Assembly: GCF_018403745.1 (NCBI RefSeq)
Contig: NZ_BOVP01000001.1
Span: forward strand, 1-64,000
From: Lactococcus formosensis
GTDB lineage: Bacteria; Bacillota; Bacilli; Lactobacillales; Streptococcaceae
Direction: 5' to 3'
Length of the DNA stretch: 64,000 bases
Under the pieces are notes generated by a model that was not told the DNA's origin, did not search any database, and was given only the letters and a program-made list of their open reading frames with translations. This document shows, piece after piece, positions 17,511-25,265 of this stretch. The position numbers and the translations under genes are program-made. The first letter of the stretch is position 1. Every line of letters begins with the position of its first letter.

Positions 17511-17692
17511 ATGATGGACAAAAATTACAAAGTGCTTTCAGATGAAGAACTGCACATTTTGAATAGTAGACATTGGATTTTATTTCTCGGTAAAAATTCT
17601 GATCCATATGGGAAACTTTTTAAGCAACCATAAATCCCCCTAATAAGAACATTCCTCATGGCACTGGCGGAACGCCTATCTTACATAATTGA
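17511..17692 (+). pseudogene. Broken double-glycine-type bacteriocin-like ORF
   Basis: An ORF from ATG 17511/17514 begins MDKNYKVLSDEELHILN, a classic class II bacteriocin leader except that Asn-Ser replaces the Gly-Gly. It continues RHWILFLGKNSDPYGKLFKQ and stops at 17631. Shifting frame at about 17630 gives INPPNKNIPHGTGG, then TPILHN, ending at 17692. The 5' flank (AT-rich, AAATAAAAATGTTT) resembles that of the garvicin Q-like remnant. I do not recognise the mature peptide family. Likely a decayed bacteriocin gene; alternatively a short 40-aa peptide. Confidence 0.5.
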
Positions 17693-17730
17693 TAAAGTAA
17701 TAAATGAAGAAATTCTAGAATTGATAAACT

Positions 17731-17996
17731 ATGAATAAAACAGAAATAATGACTGAACTTGACCGTTTGATTAAACAACCACAAATAAGTGACGATGAAT
17801 TAAAAATTTTGAAAGAATTGAAGGTTAAGTATCAAAGCAATGATAACCTCTCACAAGTCGCTATGGAATTAAGTCTTCTTTAACGCCCTTAGCAATACAA
17901 GGCAAGCTGTCAAAGGAAAGCATTTCTTTATTTAGACATCTTACTCAAAATAATTTTTGGAATAAAGGCACTGGAGTTAACCCATTTTCTATGTGA
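17731..17996 (+). pseudogene. Frameshifted LciA-like immunity gene
   Basis: From ATG 17731 the frame encodes TELDRLIKQPQISDDELKIL...VAMELSLL and stops at 17881. A -1 shift at about 17877 restores SLTPLAIQGKLSKESISLF, then RHLTQNNFW, ending at 17996. The LTPLAI..L..SIS..RH stretch matches LciA (LTPLAINRTL..LSELYKF). The total would be about 90 aa, the normal immunity length. A single-base loss explains the break. It belongs to the second broken bacteriocin unit. Confidence 0.6.
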
Positions 17997-18022
17997 GTCT
18001 TTTGGTCTAATTTTCACATCAT

Positions 18023-18165
18023 TTATATTAACAATAATCCTAATCTCAGAGCATTGCTCATCATTTCTTCAAGTTCTTTTTTCATCTCTTCTTGTATCAG
18101 ATCTTCAACTGGCTTATATTCTTCCTCTACTTTTTTATTACTTATTGAAAAGTCTATAGTTAATT
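18023..18165 (-). pseudogene. Orphan C-terminal gene fragment
   Basis: On the minus strand an open stretch of about 46 codons with no start encodes a charged helix (KKVEEEYKPVEDLIQEEMKK) ending at a stop near 18023. A stop lies just upstream. Its origin is not recognised. It may be a remnant left by rearrangement between the bacteriocin locus and the efflux gene. Confidence 0.3.
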
Positions 18166-18191
18166 AAAGGCAAGGAATAGCTACAACTGAT

Positions 18192-18323
18192 TTGATATTT
18201 TTTTAATTGATGTTATAATTAATTCTTAGATTTCGAAAAGGAGGTGTTATTATAAATTTCTATTTATGGATTAAAATTATGATCCCACCATTTCCCTTCA
18301 AAGGATGTTTTTTTCACAGTTAA
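18192..18323 (+). promoter_or_regulatory. Promoter and cryptic leader ORF before the efflux gene
   Basis: TTGATA (18192-18197), 16 bp, extended -10 TGT-TATAAT (18211-18219). A near-perfect ribosome site AAAAGGAGGTG (18236-18246) follows, but no ATG is placed after it: the codon 7 nt downstream is ATA (18252). From there a 23-codon frame reads NFYLWIKIMIPPFPFKGC to a stop at 18321. It is either a decayed small gene or a leader peptide using a non-standard start (ATT at 18249 or ATA). Confidence 0.45.
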
Positions 18324-18350
18324 AAATTAAATAATTTAAGAAAGATTATA

Positions 18351-19556
18351 ATGAAAAAAACATCCAAAAAAATAAATAATAGTATAAATTTACTTTTACT
18401 CGTATGTCTAGTAGGTTTCCCTCAGCTTAGTGAAACAATCTATACGCCATCTCTAACTGAAATTGCTAAAGCTTTCAATACAAGTCTCAATGTGGCTCAA
18501 ATGACTTTGAGCATCTATTTTCTAGCGTTCGCTCTAGGAGTAGTATTTTGGGGAATCGGTTCCGATTATTTTGGCCGACGAAAGGCAATGAATTCTGGGA
18601 TATTAGTATACATCATTGGTAGTATTCTTTGTCTGATATCAAATAATATAGTCCTACTATTTATAGGCAGATTTATACAAGCGTTTGGTGCAAGCACTGG
18701 ATCAGTTACTACTCAAACCATTTTAAGAGACAGCTATACAGGAAAAGAACGGCATCATATGTTTGCTAAAATATCGGCTGTCTTGGCCTTCTCCCCTGCA
18801 CTCGGCCCCCTTATAGGTGGTATTATCACCCAATTCTATGGCTTTCGGATTGTCTTTTGTGTGCTAGTAATCATGGGAATGTTACTGTTTTATTTTAGTT
18901 TGAAGAATTTACCAGAAACCCTCAACTACAATCAGGTAAATCCCAGCCTACTTAGTGTATTCAGTTTAGCTAAACAGATGCTCTTAGATTCCAACACTAT
19001 CATTTTTTGCCTGTTCATTGGATTATTAAATGGTATGATCTTCGGATATTATTCTGAAGCTCCTGGTATCTTTATTGATCACTTTCATTTTACGCAAAGT
19101 CAATATGGATTTATGGGATGTATTGTCGCTTTATCCACAATGATTGGAGCTTGGCAATCTAGCAGGTTATTAGAAAAGTCAAATGCTATACTAATAATTA
19201 GAAAGGGGATATTTTTATCCCTTGTGTCAACATTATTTTGGGGAATAACTTCATTGATGCAATTAAATAGTATAAGTGAACTTATATTATATATACTAGG
19301 CATCTTTTTCTTATTGGTAGGAATTGGGATGGCATTGCCTAATTGCCTAAGTTTAGCACTCGATAACTTTCCAAAAACAGCTGGAATATCAGGAGCACTC
19401 TTAAGTTTAGGGTATTATCTCATAGTAAGTATTTGTACATTTGTAGTCGGGATAATTCATACAGGTTCCTTGATTGTATTTCCCCTATTCTGTACTATTA
19501 TCCTTGCTATGATGTTGGTGTTAGTAAATTTTTTAAAAATTAAAAGCAATCAATAA
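18351..19556 (+). CDS. MFS efflux transporter, Bcr/CflA family
   Basis: 401-aa drug:H+ antiporter with twelve predicted helices. Bcr/CflA features: YTPSLTEIAKAF after helix 1, motif A GSDYFGRRKAM in loop 2-3, RFIQAFGASTGSVTTQTILRD in helix 4 region and FSPALGPLIGG in helix 5. Members export bicyclomycin, chloramphenicol or similar compounds; the substrate here is unknown. A strong promoter and a cryptic leader ORF lie upstream, and a weak AAGAAAG ribosome site precedes the ATG. It is in the accessory segment between the bacteriocin remnants and phzF. Confidence 0.85.
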   Translation: MKKTSKKINNSINLLLLVCLVGFPQLSETIYTPSLTEIAKAFNTSLNVAQMTLSIYFLAFALGVVFWGIGSDYFGRRKAMNSGILVYIIGSILCLISNNIVLLFIGRFIQAFGASTGSVTTQTILRDSYTGKERHHMFAKISAVLAFSPALGPLIGGIITQFYGFRIVFCVLVIMGMLLFYFSLKNLPETLNYNQVNPSLLSVFSLAKQMLLDSNTIIFCLFIGLLNGMIFGYYSEAPGIFIDHFHFTQSQYGFMGCIVALSTMIGAWQSSRLLEKSNAILIIRKGIFLSLVSTLFWGITSLMQLNSISELILYILGIFFLLVGIGMALPNCLSLALDNFPKTAGISGALLSLGYYLIVSICTFVVGIIHTGSLIVFPLFCTIILAMMLVLVNFLKIKSNQ

Positions 19557-19593
19557 TCATCATTTTATATTCATTCAATGAGTAAAATGCCGC

Positions 19594-19621
19594 AAATCTT
19601 CCTCGGTTGGGGAGGATTTTT
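19594..19621 (+). terminator. Terminator after the efflux gene
   Basis: AAATCTTCC/GGAGGATTT stem with one G-U pair, then Ts. Confidence 0.75.
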
Positions 19622-19724
19622 ATAATACCTCACAGATATCCTTTAAATAAGCGAGTGACTATTTTTTACTCTTTGATAATGACTAGGTATAATGAAAGAA
19701 TATAATTGAGAAAAGGAAAATCTT

Positions 19725-20579
19725 ATGACAATCACAGTTTATGTTGCTAGTGCTTTTAGTAAAAATCAAAAAGGAGGTAATAAGGCAGGAGTTGTACTCT
19801 TAGAGCACCCCCTAAACTCTTTATCAAAAATGTCTATTGCCAAAGAATTAGGTTTTGCAGAGACTTCCTTCATATCAAAATCTACAAGAGCTGATTATAA
19901 ATTTGAATATTTTACACCTAAAGAGGAAGTTGATTTATGTGGCCATGCTACAATTGCTTCATTTATCATACTGGATTATCTCAATAAACTCTTCAAAGAT
20001 AATTACACAATTGAAACCAATAGTGGGATTTTAACAATTACTTTAAAAGACGACATGGTTTTTATGGAACAAACAGAACCCAAATTTTATGATGTTTTAT
20101 CTATTGAACAGTTCAGTGGTTGTTTTGATACAACTTTTATTGAAACAGATTATCCTATTCAAATTGTGTCAACAGGCTTAAAAGACATATTAGTTCCAAT
20201 TAAAACTGAAGAAATGCTACATGACCTCCAACCTGACTTTTCTGAAATCCAAAACCTTAGCGATGAATATGGTGTTGTTGGTATGCATCTTTATACCTTC
20301 AATAAAAACCGTATAATTTGCCGAAATTTTGCGCCTAGTTTTGATATTGATGAAGAAGCAGCAACAGGCACTTCAAATTGTGCCTTAGCATGTTACCTAT
20401 ATCAAAAAATCCATCTCGAACAAGAATTATATACCTTTGAACAAGGGTATTCTTTAAACTCCCCTTCTGAAATTTTTGTTAAATTAGAGACTAACAATAA
20501 GAAAGAAATTGTAAAAGTCTATGTGGCTGGCAGAGGCCATTATTGTGAAACTAAATTAATTACAAAAATTGAGGCATAA
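19725..20579 (+). CDS. PhzF-family isomerase/epimerase
   Basis: 284-aa member of the PhzF fold (diaminopimelate-epimerase-like, two similar halves). Typical motifs are the N-terminal VYVASAFS, NKAGVVLL, LGFAETSFI (with the Glu used for catalysis), FTPKEEVDLCGHATIASF and in the second half EEAATGTSNCALACYL. Phenazine genes are absent, so this is a stand-alone metabolic PhzF homologue of unknown substrate. An AAAAGGA ribosome site and TATAAT element near 19690 precede it. Confidence 0.85.
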   Translation: MTITVYVASAFSKNQKGGNKAGVVLLEHPLNSLSKMSIAKELGFAETSFISKSTRADYKFEYFTPKEEVDLCGHATIASFIILDYLNKLFKDNYTIETNSGILTITLKDDMVFMEQTEPKFYDVLSIEQFSGCFDTTFIETDYPIQIVSTGLKDILVPIKTEEMLHDLQPDFSEIQNLSDEYGVVGMHLYTFNKNRIICRNFAPSFDIDEEAATGTSNCALACYLYQKIHLEQELYTFEQGYSLNSPSEIFVKLETNNKKEIVKVYVAGRGHYCETKLITKIEA

Positions 20580-20728
20580 AACTGGGGATACTAGTGTCAT
20601 AATTTTTTCCAACATAGGTTTACCAGATAAGATCCCATTATTTTAATACTGGTACTCCCCCCAAAATTTATCTGATCACCCTCTACTTTAATACGAGTTC
20701 TGACGCAAATTATAGGGAGATTCTCTAT

Positions 20729-20766
20729 AAAAAAGAATCATCAGGGATACTAATGATTCTTTTTTT
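20729..20766. terminator. Bidirectional terminator
   Basis: AAAAAAGAATCAT/ATGATTCTTTTTT stem between phzF (plus) and the 20813 gene (minus). The preceding 150 bp (20580-20728) has no recognisable gene. Confidence 0.85.
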
Positions 20767-20812
20767 GTAATTAGAATATACAAAATTCTTTGTCTAGTTA
20801 GTTTATTACAAC

Positions 20813-21199
20813 TTATCCACGATCTTTATAAGTATCTATTAATAAGGAAAATGACACTAATAATCCAAATAAAGTAGCTACTGCATAACCCCACAAAACT
20901 GGGTAGCCATTTATAAATAAATGTCCGTTTTCTAGTGACAAAAGTGATAGGTTAAAAAATATGAAACCAGAGACAAAGATACTTGATAATATCTTAGACT
21001 TTTCTATTGATAAAGTTCTTATTAATACCAAGATAATCAACAGCAGTACATAAATCCACCACTTTTCTTTAACTAATTCAAAATAATTCATCTTTGTATA
21101 ATCAAAAACCTTAATATCTATCCCTTGAAAGGATGGAAGGAACATGGAAGCAATAAATCCTACTAAAGATATACCTAATATTATTTTATTTTTTTTCAT
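20813..21199 (-). CDS. Four-helix membrane protein of unknown function
   Basis: About 128 aa with four predicted transmembrane segments: IILGISLVGFIASMFLPSF, WWIYVLLLIILVLIRTL, a helix around FIFFNLSLLSL, and GYAVATLFGLLVSFSLLI. No family recognised. The ATG at 21199 has GGGGTGG 5 nt upstream; a GTG at 21208 would overlap the preceding gene. It directly follows, and overlaps the ribosome-site region of, the broken secreted-protein gene, so it may be its membrane partner (anchor or self-protection). That link is inference. Confidence 0.55.
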   Translation of the reverse strand: MKKNKIILGISLVGFIASMFLPSFQGIDIKVFDYTKMNYFELVKEKWWIYVLLLIILVLIRTLSIEKSKILSSIFVSGFIFFNLSLLSLENGHLFINGYPVLWGYAVATLFGLLVSFSLLIDTYKDRG

Positions 21200-21200
21200 T

Positions 21201-21985
21201 TTATCCACCCCAAACTGTATTATAAAGAGTTACACTATACGATGTTCTTCCATTAGTTATAGTCAATGAATAATTGGCTCCACCTGCTACACCGTTCCCT
21301 GCAGTACTTCGATAAGGAAAGTTACAGTTGACTCTCCAATTATGAGCTCCTCCAAGATTCCAAACTTTTGAAATATTTTGTTGAATTAAGTTTGATTTTC
21401 CTACTCTTAAACTAGAACTTTTCACCTTAAATCCCGAAGTAAAGATACAATAATTGCCTGTAACATAGTTAATTTTCTTATTTATTCCACTTGAAGACCA
21501 ATTCACCGTTGTAGATACACTAACATGATTTCCTTTATCATGTGTATATGTACCAGTATTACTTGTTTGTGCAAATGCATTAATTCCAAAAAAACCTTTA
21601 CTTAAAATATTACTACCAACTGTAAGTAGATTTTCTGGGACTTCTGCTACAACCTCTGCATCTTCAAGATATGCTGTATATTTAGTTTCTCCAACTATAG
21701 ATCCATCACTATTAGATTCGATGTTGGTCGATATATTTACCAGGACTTGAATATCTTCTCCAGTTGAATCTTGTATCTATCCTCCGTTATTGATTGTGTA
21801 TTCTATATGATTTTCTTTATTTGAAATCACTTGGGATGCATCTTCAGGAATATCAGCAGGTGTCCCCACATATGAAGTTGAATTATTTGCTATAGTACCT
21901 GCTCTATCCACAAAATAAGGCGTACTAATTAACAAAAATCAACTTGCTGAGAATATAATACTTTTTGCTTTAATATTTTTCAGTT
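21201..21985 (-). pseudogene. Secreted protein gene with two in-frame stops
   Basis: A single minus-strand frame of about 260 codons is interrupted only by TGA and TAG. It begins with a basic, hydrophobic signal-like stretch (KKLKNIKAKSIIFSAS, stop, FLLISTPYFVDRAGT), continues through IPEDASQVISNKENHIEYT to NNGG-stop, then runs about 160 codons to TVWGG. The C-terminal half is rich in Ser, Thr, Asn and Gly with beta-like character. There is no clear start codon (an upstream A-run deletion is possible). A plausible promoter (TTGTGA, 18 bp, extended TGG-TATGAT) lies upstream. No family recognised. The gene order secreted protein-promoter region-recombinase fragment mirrors the adhesin locus. 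Confidence 0.6.
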
Positions 21986-22195
21986 TTTTCCAATCTTAGG
22001 AATGATCCTCTTTGTAAAGAGATTAGTTTTATGTACCTTAATCATACCATAATTTTCTAATTGTTCACAAAAATTAACCATTTTTGTTTTTCTCCAAAAT
22101 ATTTAATTATTTTAGCCAAAAAATTGTATTCTACAGTCTAATACTCACACTCAATATATAAAAAAATAATATAAAATTAATTCATTACTTATTCT

Positions 22196-22440
22196 TCACT
22201 TCAAATTTGTCAGTGGGCTAAAATTCAAAGCCTTAGTAATTAATTGTTCATTAGTTAGAGACTGTATATATGTTTGAGTAATTGATAAATCACTGTGCCC
22301 TAATAACTTACTAATAGTAAATACATCTTGTCCTAGTTGAACATTTTTGACTGTATAATAGTGTCTAAAGGTATGCGGTGAGAGCACCTCACAGAGCCTC
22401 TCACATTGGCTTTTAAGCCTGTTTGAGTAATTATTAACTC
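22196..22440 (-). pseudogene. Tyrosine recombinase, C-terminal remnant
   Basis: Open frame without a start covering the C-terminal catalytic part of a tyrosine recombinase: SPHTFRHYYTVKNVQ (HxxR box), LLGHSDLSITQTYIQSL (second His and the nucleophilic Tyr) and a FSPLTNL tail. The N-terminal domain and the first catalytic Arg are missing. It is clearly related to the intact recombinase at 25266-26240, which also ends SPLQNL. Confidence 0.8.
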
Positions 22441-22699
22441 AATGTTAACCACTATCTTTATACACTGTCCTGTCTTGCTTAAAAACAGGTTATCATCTAA
22501 TTTTCTATTTCCCCAAAACTAATAAAACCTTTGATGAGAACAAACTAATATAAATATATCTACCCTCCCACCACAAAGATTAATTTTTTAAACTTATACT
22601 CTTGCAAGATTTTTTGTATACCTTCAACTATTTATTAAACCATTTAGTTTCAAAACACCTTATTCTTGACTTTTAATATAGTTATTCATTTTTTGATAA

Positions 22700-22730
22700 A
22701 AAAAGAAGTTATAACGCATAACTTCTTTTT
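22700..22730. terminator. Terminator after the adhesin gene
   Basis: AAAAAGAAGTTAT/ATAACTTCTTTTT stem directly past the adhesin stop. The stretch 22450-22699 upstream of it is AT-rich with nothing recognisable. Confidence 0.85.
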
Positions 22731-22734
22731 GGTA

Positions 22735-24909
22735 TTATTTATTTACTTTCTTAAATCGGAAAATCGAAACGACTGCTCCCAAGGCTACAAGAACTAATCC
22801 TAAGATGATGCTCATCATCGTCATTCTTTCATTTTCCCCTGTTGCAGGTAATCCATGTTGTGTTGAAGATGTTATTCCTTGATTATCATTTTTATCCTTG
22901 GAATCTGGTTTATTCTCTGGTTTTGGCTCAGGCTTCACTGTATCATTTTTATCTTTAGTATAAACATAAGTTACAGTTTGAGATTGATCTGTAAATTGAC
23001 CAGTCGCTTTGCCTTGAATCTCTTTGAAAGTATAACCCTTGATAACTTTCTTTTCAGTACTATAGCCTTCCCCAACAGTTCCTGATTTCACAATATCTTC
23101 TGAAATCTTATTCCCATCTGTATCCACATATTTAGCAAGGACTGTTCCAGTTGCATTGGGTATTTCATTCTTGGTATACACATAGGTTACCGTTTGAGCT
23201 TGATCCGTAAATTGACCAGACGTATTGCCTTGAACTTCTTGGAATGTGTACCCATCAATAGATTTTTGTTCAGTAGTGTAGGTCTCACCGACATTACCAG
23301 TTTTTACAGCATCATCTGAAATCTTATTTCCGTTTGTATCGAGATATTTTGCAGTAACATCCCCACCTTTTACAGGTTGAGCATCTTTTACAGTAATTGT
23401 GGCTACAGCAGAATATTCTCCCTGATTTTCAGCAGAAAAGAAAGCAGGAAGTATTCTTGAATAAGTTACTTTATAAATCCCTACTTTAGAAGTATCGACA
23501 CTTCCGTCAACAGTGATGTCTGAAAAAGGAACAGTATTTCCATAATAATCTGTGGCACTGTCAAAATTATCTTCTGATTTCCATGCATCACCAACTGTGA
23601 GTTCTGAGTCATGTACAATAACTGTGGATTGGTCTTTAGTTTGTTCATAAACATAAATCACCGTTTGCGGTTGATCTGTAAATTGACCTGATACGTTGCC
23701 CTTGACTTCTTTAAAAGTATAGCCCGAGATATCTTTTTGTTCTGTTGTGTAGGCTTCACCAATATTTCCTGATTTTACAACATCATCTGAAATAGAAATT
23801 CCATTTACATCTTCATATTTTACTGTGACATCTCCTGCTACAGCAGGAGCCTCTACATTTACTTTGATTTGTGTTCTAGCAAAAGGGTTGGTTAAGGTTG
23901 AAAATTTACTTTTTACCCATATTTTTCCACTTCCAGAATGAGTTGCAACACCGTTTTGTATTACTGAACTACTTCCGTCATCATAATAAACAAATTCATG
24001 TCCAGGAAATAATGGTTGATAGCCAGCATTAGTCACATAAAGAGAAAGATTCGTAGTATCTGGAGTATTAGCGTTAAAATCATAACCAACTGGAACATTT
24101 ATCGTTGGGGTTCCTCCTTGATACATAAGCTGTCCTTGAGGATTATTATGATAATCTGTTTTATTAAAATATTCCAACATGTTATTACGTGAGTTAAAGT
24201 CTAACATACCTGCAGTACCTGTATTATTAGGAACATCAGAAACAATTTGATTATTATCTAATAGTAAAGTTAAACCATTACTTTTTCCAATCCAAAAAGA
24301 ATCATCAAATAGCTTTTCTGGTAAAACAATGAAATGATTATTTCGAAGTCCCAAGTTTTTAAGGGTCTTATTGAGTGAATAAAGACCATCTGGAATACTT
24401 GATACGGTTCCCTTTTCAACATATAAGTTCTCTAAAGTAATGTAATCAGAAATTTTTTCTGGAATACTTGATGCACCAGTTACATTCAATGTCTTAATCA
24501 ATTCTAAATCAGATTTTTGTATTTCACTTTCTGATTTATTGACAGCAGTAACCGTTGCATCAATAAACGCTTGGTTATCATCGAGTTCAGTAGCTAACCA
24601 GCTTTTTTCATTTAAAATTTTGGTTTTCTCATTTTGATTATCATGTACTGGATTCGTTAGAACCAGATTATCTTCACTAACAACATTAGATGACTGTTTT
24701 TTTTGATTTTCATCAATATCTTGCATAGGACGGGTGGGGCTATTATCAATTTCGTTGCCTACTTGTGTTGAATCCTCAGATGATTGTCCAATTTCAATAC
24801 CATTAGTAGTGTCTGAAAGGTGTGTCGTTTCAGCTATACCTTCTATTGCAGGGGAAAGGAATCCTAATAATACCGTGCCTAAAGCAAGAACTGAAGTTAA
24901 TTTTTTCAT
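22735..24909 (-). CDS. LPXTG surface adhesin with MucBP repeats
   Basis: 724-aa sortase-anchored surface protein. Order: signal peptide (1-26, KKLTSVLALGTVLLGFL), acidic low-complexity region, short leucine-rich-repeat segment (about 135-225), a beta domain, MucBP repeat 1 (about 361-422), an Ig-like domain (about 430-510), MucBP repeats 2 and 3 (about 516-580 and 589-652), a Pro/Lys spacer, LPATG (687-691), hydrophobic helix and basic tail. MucBP domains bind mucin glycans, so host-mucus adhesion is likely. The start codon has only a weak ribosome site (GGAATG). Upstream there is no good promoter on this strand; instead an inverted-repeat-bounded segment (24944-25119) holds a promoter pointing the other way, so the gene is probably phase-variable and OFF here. 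Confidence 0.9.
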   Translation of the reverse strand: MKKLTSVLALGTVLLGFLSPAIEGIAETTHLSDTTNGIEIGQSSEDSTQVGNEIDNSPTRPMQDIDENQKKQSSNVVSEDNLVLTNPVHDNQNEKTKILNEKSWLATELDDNQAFIDATVTAVNKSESEIQKSDLELIKTLNVTGASSIPEKISDYITLENLYVEKGTVSSIPDGLYSLNKTLKNLGLRNNHFIVLPEKLFDDSFWIGKSNGLTLLLDNNQIVSDVPNNTGTAGMLDFNSRNNMLEYFNKTDYHNNPQGQLMYQGGTPTINVPVGYDFNANTPDTTNLSLYVTNAGYQPLFPGHEFVYYDDGSSSVIQNGVATHSGSGKIWVKSKFSTLTNPFARTQIKVNVEAPAVAGDVTVKYEDVNGISISDDVVKSGNIGEAYTTEQKDISGYTFKEVKGNVSGQFTDQPQTVIYVYEQTKDQSTVIVHDSELTVGDAWKSEDNFDSATDYYGNTVPFSDITVDGSVDTSKVGIYKVTYSRILPAFFSAENQGEYSAVATITVKDAQPVKGGDVTAKYLDTNGNKISDDAVKTGNVGETYTTEQKSIDGYTFQEVQGNTSGQFTDQAQTVTYVYTKNEIPNATGTVLAKYVDTDGNKISEDIVKSGTVGEGYSTEKKVIKGYTFKEIQGKATGQFTDQSQTVTYVYTKDKNDTVKPEPKPENKPDSKDKNDNQGITSSTQHGLPATGENERMTMMSIILGLVLVALGAVVSIFRFKKVNK

Positions 24910-24943
24910 AATTCATTCCAATCTTCATATTTCGTTTGCAAGA

Positions 24944-25119
24944 AAAAGTAGGGTTTACTTGAAAGAATGATACTATTTAACCCTGCTAATATGCCATTCT
25001 TATAAAAAATAAGAAATGAAAAAATGATACGGGTGCTCTTGAATATTTTTGAAAATGTAGATATAATAGTAAGTACATCGTTTTCAGAAAAAAATAACTG
25101 TTAAATAAACCCTACTTTT
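24944..25119. other. Putative invertible promoter element
   Basis: AAAAGTAGGGTTTA (24944-24957) and its exact reverse complement TAAACCCTACTTTT (25106-25119) bound a 148-bp segment between the adhesin start (35 bp to the left) and the tyrosine recombinase gene (to the right). The segment contains one strong promoter (25039-25067), presently pointing rightwards. Inversion would place its -10 at about 24996-25001 on the minus strand and give the adhesin an mRNA leader of about 80 nt. Inverted repeats, promoter, recombinase and surface gene together form a classic phase switch; the inversion itself is not observed. Confidence 0.7.
25039..25067 (+). promoter_or_regulatory. Promoter inside the invertible segment (OFF orientation)
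   Basis: TTGAAT (25039-25044), 17 bp, TATAAT (25062-25067). It faces away from the adhesin and would run into the terminator at 25160-25186. Confidence 0.75.
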
Positions 25120-25159
25120 ATTGAAATACAATCCTTACTTTTACTTAATATGATAATTA

Positions 25160-25186
25160 AAAACAGCTAACTTTTTTAGCTGTTTT
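25160..25186. terminator. Bidirectional terminator between switch and recombinase
   Basis: AAAACAGCTAA/TTAGCTGTTTT stem. It ends recombinase transcription on the minus strand and stops the outward promoter of the switch on the plus strand, insulating the two units. Confidence 0.8.
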
Positions 25187-25265
25187 ATAGTTTTCAGTTA
25201 ATATTTAATATAGTTGGTCATATCCTACTTTTTATTATGATACTCACGTAATATAACTGTTATAT

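Noticed and set aside
20580..20728. Insertion-sequence end between phzF and the 20813 gene
   Set aside because: No transposase fragment or terminal inverted repeat could be found.
24958..25105. Minus-strand promoter for the adhesin in the present orientation
   Set aside because: Only a TATAAG without a -35 partner is found on that strand; the plus-strand promoter is far stronger.
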